A DNA stretch of 14,048 nt from positions 1 to 14,048 of the forward strand of contig URNK01000028.1 in NCBI GenBank assembly GCA_900549195.1, in the 5' to 3' direction. A model generated the notes under the pieces. That model saw only the letters and a program-made list of their open reading frames with translations, made no database searches and was not told where the DNA came from. Origin of the DNA: an uncultured Collinsella sp. (lineage in GTDB: Bacteria; Actinomycetota; Coriobacteriia; Coriobacteriales; Coriobacteriaceae). Below, piece after piece: positions 9,062 to 14,048 of this stretch (position 1 is the first letter of the stretch; each line of letters opens with the position of its first letter). The position numbers were made by a program, and so were the translations under genes.

Positions 9062-9107
9062 CGAATATCGGTAAAGCGACAGGATTTAACCGTTGACGGT
9101 TTCTGTC
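9060..9107. promoter_or_regulatory. Two dyads in the gntR/PTS divergent region
   Basis: ACCGA-ATA-TCGGT (9060-9072) and AACCGT-TG-ACGGTT (9088-9101) share ACCG...CGGT half-sites. The second is nested inside GACAG (9078-9082) / CTGTC (9103-9107). They may bind another regulator acting on the PTS gene; nothing identifies it. Confidence 0.4.
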
Positions 9108-9160
9108 ATGCCCAAATCGGTTTCGCTCAAAACTGCCGGTACGACAATCGTCTGGTCCTC

Positions 9161-9183
9161 TACAATGAATCCATTGTTTAAAC
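9161..9183 (+). promoter_or_regulatory. Candidate -10 and operator of the PTS fusion gene
   Basis: TACAAT (9161-9166) is a good -10 hexamer but no clear -35 lies 16-18 nt upstream. The perfect palindrome GTTTAAAC (9176-9183) would sit just downstream of the transcription start, a classic repression position. It is the same operator as at the gntR promoter. Confidence 0.5.
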
Positions 9184-9226
9184 GTTTCCCCACGCGCAAC
9201 GCGCCTCGATATTCGGAAGGCAGAAC

Positions 9227-11677
9227 ATGCTGCAAAAAATCCAACGCTTTGGCGGGGCAATGTTCGCGCCCGCCATGCTGTTTTCTATATCAGGCCTCAT
9301 GGTCGGCGTCTCCGCTCTCGCAACGACTGCGGACATCGTCGGCGATCTCGCCGTATACGGAACCCCTTGGTACGTTTTCTGGGCTATCATCCAGCGCGGC
9401 TCGTGGACGGTCTTTAAACGCCTCCCGCTCCTTTTTGCCGTAGCGCTGCCCATCGGTCTTGCCCAAAAACAACCGGCTCGTTGCTGCCTCGAGGCTCTCG
9501 TCGCCTATTTTGCCTACTGCTTCTTTTTGAGCGAGATCATTAAGCTGAGCGGAGACAACCTTGGACTTGAGTACCCGTCATCTTTGACCTCCGCCAGCGG
9601 TATCACCGTCATCGACGGCATCAAGACGCTCGACACCGGCATTATCGGCCCGCTGGCGGTATCGGCAACCGTCGTCGCCATCCATGACCGCTTCTACGAT
9701 GCCAAAATTCCCGATTGGCTCGGCACCTTCTCGGGCTCCTCGCTGGTCTACCTCATCAGCTTTTTTGCCGTGTTTGCCCTTGCCGCTATCTCGGCCGCCA
9801 TCGTGCCCTACGTATACGATGTAACTGATACGCTGCGTCACGCGCTTGCAGGCATCGGTCCCTTTGGCGTGGGCATCTTTGTCTTTTTAGAACGAGCACT
9901 CGAGCCCTTTGGCCTGCACCACCTGCTCTACATGCCGATCTACTACGACAACCTGGTCATTAACGACGGCATCTACGCCACGTGGAGCAGTTTGCTCCCC
10001 ATCCTCTCCCATAGCACGCGCCCCCTTAATGAGCTTGCGCCGTGGGCCGGTTTTACCGCCACCGGCTGGGTCAAGCTCTTTGGCCTTCCTGCCATCGCAG
10101 CTGCGTTCTACTCCACCGCAAAACCCGAGCGCCGCGCCGGCCTCAGGGTCATCCTTGCTCCCGCCATCATCGCCTCGGTGGTTTGCGGCGTTACCGAGCC
10201 ACTCGAGTTTCTCTTTATGTTCACCCACCCCGGGCTCTTTTTGCTCTACGCCGTCTTATCGTCTTGCCTTGCCACAACCATGAATCTCTTTGGCATCGTC
10301 GGCATCTTCTCGGGCGGCCTGATGGAAATGGCAGCCTTCAACTTTATTCCGCTCATGCGCACGCATGCCGGTGCCTATCTTTTGGCGCTCGGTATCGGCC
10401 TTGCCTTTAGCCTCATCTTTTTTGTTAGTTTTCGAGCACTCATCTTGGTCTATGACCTTAAGACACCGGGCCGCGAGGATCATGTTGCCAATCGCGCGGC
10501 AATCGATTGTTTAACGGGAAGCGACTTTGCCAAAGAGCAATCCCCCAATGACGAGGTCGATAGTCGATCCGATCAAGATCACGTCCTCGCTGAGCGGGTA
10601 ATTCAGCTTTTAGGTGGCGTTGGCAATATCGTGGGCGCAACCAACTGCGCCACGCGCCTGCGCGTCGAGGTCGCAGACCCTTCCATCGTTGCAGATAACG
10701 CGTCGTTTGTCGCGGTGGGCGCCAAGGGCCTCATCATTACGGGCAAGACCGCCCAGGTGGTCATCGGCATCTCCGTTCCCCGCGTTAAAGAGCATTTTGA
10801 CCAGATCATGGGCCTCGAGCCGGAATTTGTGCCCACCACCTCGGCCTCCCCTGCCGCCAGCGCAGCCCATAAGCGCGGCAATATTTGCTTCTTCGATATC
10901 GACGGAACGCTCGCCTGGCAAGACCCCAGGCTCGCCCAAGACCTTCCCGAAGACGAGCGGGACCTCTCCCCCTATCCCAACGAGGCGGTTTCGCAGGCAA
11001 TCCACGAGTTTGTCGCCAACGGCAATATGGCCTTTATCTGCACGGGACGCACCCTGAGCTGCATCCACCCCAAACTTCTTGAGCTGCCTTGGACCGGCAT
11101 CGTCTGTCTTGCGGGCGGTTACGCCGAGATCAACGGACACGCAATTCGCGATCTGTCGATGACGCCCAGCATGCTGCAGCGTCTTGCCCCCTACCTTGAG
11201 CAATCGGGCGAGGTCATCCGCTTTGAGGGCCTCAACGGCGTCGTGCGCATGAGTGCCGATGCGCCCGATGCTCCCGGATACGCGCGCACCCTGGGCGACG
11301 CAGTCACGCAGCTGCAACATTACAGTGTCTACAAGATCTTGATGTCTACATCACTCGCCAACCACATCGCTCAAGATAAGGCACTTGAGCCGCTGCTGTG
11401 CTTTAACGAGCTCGAACTCGAGGTAACCGAAATCTCGCCCCGCGAATGCACGAAGCGCGGGGGCATCCAGTCTGTACTCGACGCCCTCGATCCCCACCAC
11501 GGAACCGTATACGGCATCGGCGACGCCAGCAATGACGTCTCGCTGATGAACGCCGTCGATGTCGGTATCGCCATGGGCAATGCGCCGGACTATCTCAAGG
11601 ATAAGGCCGATTACGTGACCGACACCGTCGATCACGACGGTGTCGTTGCGGCGCTCGAGCATTTTAGGCTGATTTAG
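9227..11677 (+). CDS. Maltose/alpha-glucoside PTS EIICB fused to a HAD-type phosphatase
   Basis: This 816-residue protein has three modules. EIIC (about 1-415) is the membrane sugar channel. It begins MLQKIQRFGGAMFAP, very like Bacillus GlvC/MalP, with HH at 231-232 and the sugar-site motif GVTEPLEF (321-328). EIIB (about 452-528) carries the phosphorylated Cys474 in NCATRLR. After an Ala/Ser/Pro linker (about 533-550), residues 551-816 form a Cof-type (HAD-IIB) phosphatase with motif I DIDGTL (557-562), motif II Thr606 in FICTGRT, motif III Lys743 and motif IV GDASND (765-770). All catalytic residues are present. There is no EIIA domain, so a separate EIIA must donate phosphate. The start is supported by GGAAGG 6 nt upstream and by homology. 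No 6-phospho-glucosidase gene lies in the window. The phosphatase may remove the phosphate added on import; its substrate is inferred only. Confidence 0.93.
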   Translation: MLQKIQRFGGAMFAPAMLFSISGLMVGVSALATTADIVGDLAVYGTPWYVFWAIIQRGSWTVFKRLPLLFAVALPIGLAQKQPARCCLEALVAYFAYCFFLSEIIKLSGDNLGLEYPSSLTSASGITVIDGIKTLDTGIIGPLAVSATVVAIHDRFYDAKIPDWLGTFSGSSLVYLISFFAVFALAAISAAIVPYVYDVTDTLRHALAGIGPFGVGIFVFLERALEPFGLHHLLYMPIYYDNLVINDGIYATWSSLLPILSHSTRPLNELAPWAGFTATGWVKLFGLPAIAAAFYSTAKPERRAGLRVILAPAIIASVVCGVTEPLEFLFMFTHPGLFLLYAVLSSCLATTMNLFGIVGIFSGGLMEMAAFNFIPLMRTHAGAYLLALGIGLAFSLIFFVSFRALILVYDLKTPGREDHVANRAAIDCLTGSDFAKEQSPNDEVDSRSDQDHVLAERVIQLLGGVGNIVGATNCATRLRVEVADPSIVADNASFVAVGAKGLIITGKTAQVVIGISVPRVKEHFDQIMGLEPEFVPTTSASPAASAAHKRGNICFFDIDGTLAWQDPRLAQDLPEDERDLSPYPNEAVSQAIHEFVANGNMAFICTGRTLSCIHPKLLELPWTGIVCLAGGYAEINGHAIRDLSMTPSMLQRLAPYLEQSGEVIRFEGLNGVVRMSADAPDAPGYARTLGDAVTQLQHYSVYKILMSTSLANHIAQDKALEPLLCFNELELEVTEISPRECTKRGGIQSVLDALDPHHGTVYGIGDASNDVSLMNAVDVGIAMGNAPDYLKDKADYVTDTVDHDGVVAALEHFRLI

Positions 11678-11790
11678 GCACACTCCATCAAACGCACGCC
11701 CGTTGTCCTAAATCGCCAAAACTGCCGCGCCAAACGCCCTGATGTGGCAATATGTTGTCTGCATATTGCATCAATGCAACCTCAGAAAGA

Positions 11791-12816
11791 ATGCGAGAAC
11801 CCGTGTCCAGTCCGTTTACCAGCTTTTTAGCCCAGCACTTTGACCAGATTAACGACTATCTGGCCACGTTCTTTGACGGACAGGCGACCTCTGCCGATAT
11901 CGAGCGCTACCTGTATGCGCCGCTCTCGGCTTTTACGGCCAACGCCGGCAAGCGCCACCGCCCGCTTATCTGTATGCTCGCCGCAACCGCAGTGGGCGGT
12001 AGCTTTGAGAGCGCCCGCAGCGCCGCGGCAGCCATCGAGCATTTCCAGTCGGGCGCGCTGATCCACGACGACATCGCCGACAACGGACAGCTTCGTCGAG
12101 GCAAGCCCTGCATGCACCTTACCGAGGGCACGGGCCTTGCCATCAATTGCGGCGACCTGGCGCTCACCATGGTCACCAAGACGGTTCTCGACGACCCCAC
12201 GCTGGAGTCCGACGTGAAGCTGCGCGTGCTCCACGAGCTTACCGAGATGATCGTCCGCACCATCGAGGGTCAAGCGCTCGACCTGGGTTGGGTCCGTGAC
12301 GGGCGCTTTGATATCTCGGTTGATGACTACCTGGACATGGCGACGCACAAGACCGCGTTTTACAGCGGAGCCACGCCGCTTGCCGCCGGAGCCATTATCG
12401 GCGGCGGCAGCGATGAGCAAATCGAAGCGCTGCGCGCCTTTGGCCTACACACAGGCCTCGCCTTTCAGATTCAGGACGACCTGCTCAACCTTGTCGGCAC
12501 TAAGGAAGCCGCCAACAAGGACTTCCGCACCGACATCACCGAGGGCAAGCGCACGCTTGTCGCCGTACACGCCCTCTCTGATGAGCGCCACCACGACGAG
12601 GTCGAGGCGATTCTTTCCTCAGGCACCGATGATCCCGCGCAGCTCGCACGCGCCGTGGAGATCTTCCAGGAGACCGGCTCCATCGATTACGCCCACACTT
12701 ACGCGCTCGACCTGACCGCTAAGGCCAAAGCGGCCATCGAGAACGTTGAGCTTGATCCGCACGCACGCGAGCTGTTCCTCTCCATGGCAGATTTCTTTGT
12801 GGAGCGTCTTAACTAA
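11791..12816 (+). CDS. Polyprenyl diphosphate synthase (trans-isoprenyl family)
   Basis: The enzyme condenses isopentenyl diphosphate with an allylic diphosphate in the cytoplasm. The 341 residues show GKRHRP (53-58), the first Asp-rich motif DDIAD (93-97) followed by LRRGKP, THKTA (185-189), the second motif FQIQDDLLN (225-233), and DITEGKRTL (248-256). In the second motif the last Asp is replaced by Asn233, as in some geranylgeranyl-type synthases. The residues just before the first motif are small (S87, G88, A89), which in this family favours products of C20 or longer over farnesyl. The start is uncertain: ATG 11752, ATG 11791 and GTG 11803 are in frame, and none has a good Shine-Dalgarno site. 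It lies 113 bp after the PTS gene, apparently unrelated to it; an isoprenoid quinone or carrier-lipid role is possible. Confidence 0.9.
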   Translation: MREPVSSPFTSFLAQHFDQINDYLATFFDGQATSADIERYLYAPLSAFTANAGKRHRPLICMLAATAVGGSFESARSAAAAIEHFQSGALIHDDIADNGQLRRGKPCMHLTEGTGLAINCGDLALTMVTKTVLDDPTLESDVKLRVLHELTEMIVRTIEGQALDLGWVRDGRFDISVDDYLDMATHKTAFYSGATPLAAGAIIGGGSDEQIEALRAFGLHTGLAFQIQDDLLNLVGTKEAANKDFRTDITEGKRTLVAVHALSDERHHDEVEAILSSGTDDPAQLARAVEIFQETGSIDYAHTYALDLTAKAKAAIENVELDPHARELFLSMADFFVERLN

Positions 12817-12858
12817 CAGGGGTTATAAAACCTGTCAGCAGCGTATTTAGGCACAACT

Positions 12859-12867
12859 TGCTACACT
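12859..12867 (+). promoter_or_regulatory. Candidate extended -10 promoter of the CwlM-like gene
   Basis: TGC followed by TACACT (12862-12867) has the form of an extended -10 element with no clear -35. It would give an 80-nt leader containing a small bulged hairpin (GCGT-TGTC with GACA-G-ACGC, about 12895-12916). Confidence 0.4.
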
Positions 12868-12954
12868 GTTGAGTGCATGTTTATGCATCCCTTTGCGTTG
12901 TCTATCCGACAGACGCTCAAATAGTACGAATGGTACGCCGAAAGGGGTTCGTTC

Positions 12955-13860
12955 ATGGAACCTATTACAACGGGCATGCAAGGAGCAGCCGTCGAGGACG
13001 TGCAGTCTCGTCTCCTGCAGCTCGGCTACACGATTGATGCCGCCGAAGTCACCGACAAGTACTTTGGAGCCACCACTGAGCAGGCCGTCAGCACCTTCAG
13101 GCTCGACAGCGGCCTTGCTGCCGGTCATGCCGTCGATATCCCCTGCTGGAGCGCCCTTGTAGACGCTTCGTATAAGCTGGGCGACCGCACTCTCTATCTG
13201 CGCATGCCCAATTTCCATGGCGCCGATGTGCAGGCCCTGCAGCGCGCTCTCAACGTTTTGGGCTTTGCCTGTGGCGAAGACGACGGCTACTTTGGTCCGC
13301 ATACCGAGGCCGCCCTGCAGCAGTTCCAGGAAAATGTCGGCCTGTTTGCCGACGGCATGGCCTTCCAGGACACCTACGCCTACATCAACCGCCTGCACCA
13401 TGTGTGGGAGGGCAAGCCCTCGGTCACCGAAGCCGAGTCCCGTATCGGTTTTGCTCGCGCCGCCAACGTGCTCGAGCGCTTCCAGATTGCCGTTATCGGC
13501 GAGGACCCCATCGCACGCAGCGTTGCGTCGCGCATGTGGAATATCGCCACGGCAACGACCGACAACAGCGGCATGATGCTCTGCGACTCCGAGGTCCCAA
13601 CCGACGTTGACCTGGTGCTCGAGATCGCAAGCGATGAGCTGCCCGCAGATGCAGCGCCGCGCGCCACGATCGCCCTCGCCGAGTGCCACAACCTGGCCCA
13701 GCGCATCCGCACCGCCAATGTCGCCGCGCAGCAGAAGCCGGCTCGCATTCGCATTGAGCTCACGGGCATGACGCGCTACAACGGCACCTTCACGGCCAGC
13801 GACGCGCAGACACTCGCCGTACGCCTGCTCGATGGCGTTTGCGATGCCCTCGCAGATTAG
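12955..13860 (+). CDS. CwlM-like protein: two peptidoglycan-binding domains, degenerate C-terminal domain
   Basis: This 301-residue protein has no signal peptide or membrane segment and so is probably cytoplasmic. Two PG_binding_1 repeats are visible (about 5-72 and 87-146, each with a DVQxxLxxLGF-like helix and a YFG...T..A...FQ motif). They are joined by ASYKLGDRTLYLR. The second repeat and linker closely resemble mycobacterial CwlM as I recall it (ASYRLGARTLY...). In CwlM an amidase-3 domain follows. Here residues 165-301 keep only a faint outline of it (DVDLVLEIASDE, RIRIELTG, LAVRLLDGVCDAL) and lack the DPGHGG strand and the metal-binding His/Glu pattern. A catalytic role is therefore unlikely; a regulatory role in cell-wall synthesis, as for CwlM with MurA, is an inference. 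AAAGGGG lies 7 nt before the ATG. Confidence 0.8.
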   Translation: MEPITTGMQGAAVEDVQSRLLQLGYTIDAAEVTDKYFGATTEQAVSTFRLDSGLAAGHAVDIPCWSALVDASYKLGDRTLYLRMPNFHGADVQALQRALNVLGFACGEDDGYFGPHTEAALQQFQENVGLFADGMAFQDTYAYINRLHHVWEGKPSVTEAESRIGFARAANVLERFQIAVIGEDPIARSVASRMWNIATATTDNSGMMLCDSEVPTDVDLVLEIASDELPADAAPRATIALAECHNLAQRIRTANVAAQQKPARIRIELTGMTRYNGTFTASDAQTLAVRLLDGVCDALAD

Positions 13861-13898
13861 GTAAACTAAACGAGTTGCTTTTGGGCAACGCCACACAT

Positions 13899-13970
13899 TG
13901 GGACGTAGTTCAACGGTAGAACTCCGGTTTTTGGTGCCGGCTGTTGGGGGTTCGAATCCCTCCGTCCCAG
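13899..13970 (+). tRNA. tRNA-Gln (anticodon UUG)
   Basis: A full cloverleaf can be drawn. The acceptor TGGGACG (13899-13905) pairs with 13963-13969, with discriminator G13970. D-stem GTTC/GAAC, anticodon stem CCGGT/GCCGG (13924-13928, 13936-13940) with loop TTTTGGT and anticodon TTG at 13931-13933, T-stem GGGGG/CCCTC and loop TTCGAAT. The 3' CCA is not encoded (GCCC follows), so it must be added after transcription. Confidence 0.96.
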
Positions 13971-14002
13971 CCCTTAAGAACACAGCGCTCCAGGCCCTTA
14001 TG

Positions 14003-14048
14003 CTGTCTCTTATACACATCTGACGCTGCCGACGACTCCTTACGTGTA
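14003..14048 (-). other. Untrimmed Nextera (Tn5) adapter, i5 side
   Basis: The mosaic end CTGTCTCTTATACACATCT (14003-14021) is followed by GACGCTGCCGACGA (14022-14035), the i5-side Nextera adapter. The next eight bases CTCCTTAC have the position of an i5 index, and GTGTA matches the beginning of the flow-cell sequence. Genomic DNA ends at about 14002. Confidence 0.97.

Noticed and set aside
13874..13889. Terminator after the CwlM-like gene
   Set aside because: The GTTGC/GCAAC stem is only 5 bp and has no U-tract after it; too weak to annotate.
12847..14019. 390-residue - strand ORF beginning MCIRDS
   Set aside because: Its start lies in the i5 adapter. It runs antisense through the tRNA and the CwlM-like gene, has no domain signature, and is an artefact of GC-rich antisense reading.

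Overview
The window is a 13.96 kb stretch of bacterial DNA (about 40-14002) with untrimmed Illumina Nextera adapter at both ends, so it is a complete assembly contig whose ends are library artefacts. High GC, dense genes with clear Shine-Dalgarno sites, a Tat-type lipoprotein, gut-Firmicute-like sugar transporters and a CwlM-type cytoplasmic cell-wall protein together suggest an intestinal actinobacterium of the Coriobacteriia, plausibly Collinsella. That placement is an inference from gene content, without a search.

Layout. On the + strand a 5'-truncated 4-alpha-glucanotransferase (malQ) is followed by glycogen/maltodextrin phosphorylase (glgP) and a strong terminator. A 456-bp convergent gap (3150-3605) holds a regular array of six 15-nt repeats in alternating orientation. 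On the - strand, transcribed from about 8.1 kb to 3.5 kb, lies a CUT1-type sugar ABC operon: solute-binding lipoprotein, two permeases and an MsmK-like ATPase, with intercistronic hairpins after the binding-protein gene and before the ATPase gene. Upstream of it, also on the - strand and separated by a 26-bp hairpin terminator, is a GntR/UTRA regulator resembling TreR. Divergent from the regulator is an 816-residue fusion of a maltose/alpha-glucoside PTS EIIC-EIIB with a HAD-type phosphatase. Then come a polyprenyl diphosphate synthase, a CwlM-like protein with two peptidoglycan-binding domains, and tRNA-Gln(UUG).

How it may work together. The first two thirds look like an alpha-glucan/maltose utilisation locus. 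The ABC transporter would take up oligosaccharides, MalQ and GlgP would process them to glucose and glucose-1-phosphate, and the PTS fusion would import a disaccharide with phosphorylation and perhaps dephosphorylate it through its own C-terminal domain. Copies of a HutC-type operator core (GTNTANAC) lie at the ABC, gntR and PTS promoters, so the regulator probably controls all three. The most notable items are the EIICB-HAD fusion, the shared operator/promoter architecture, the alternating repeat array, and the CwlM-like protein with an apparently non-catalytic C-terminal half.
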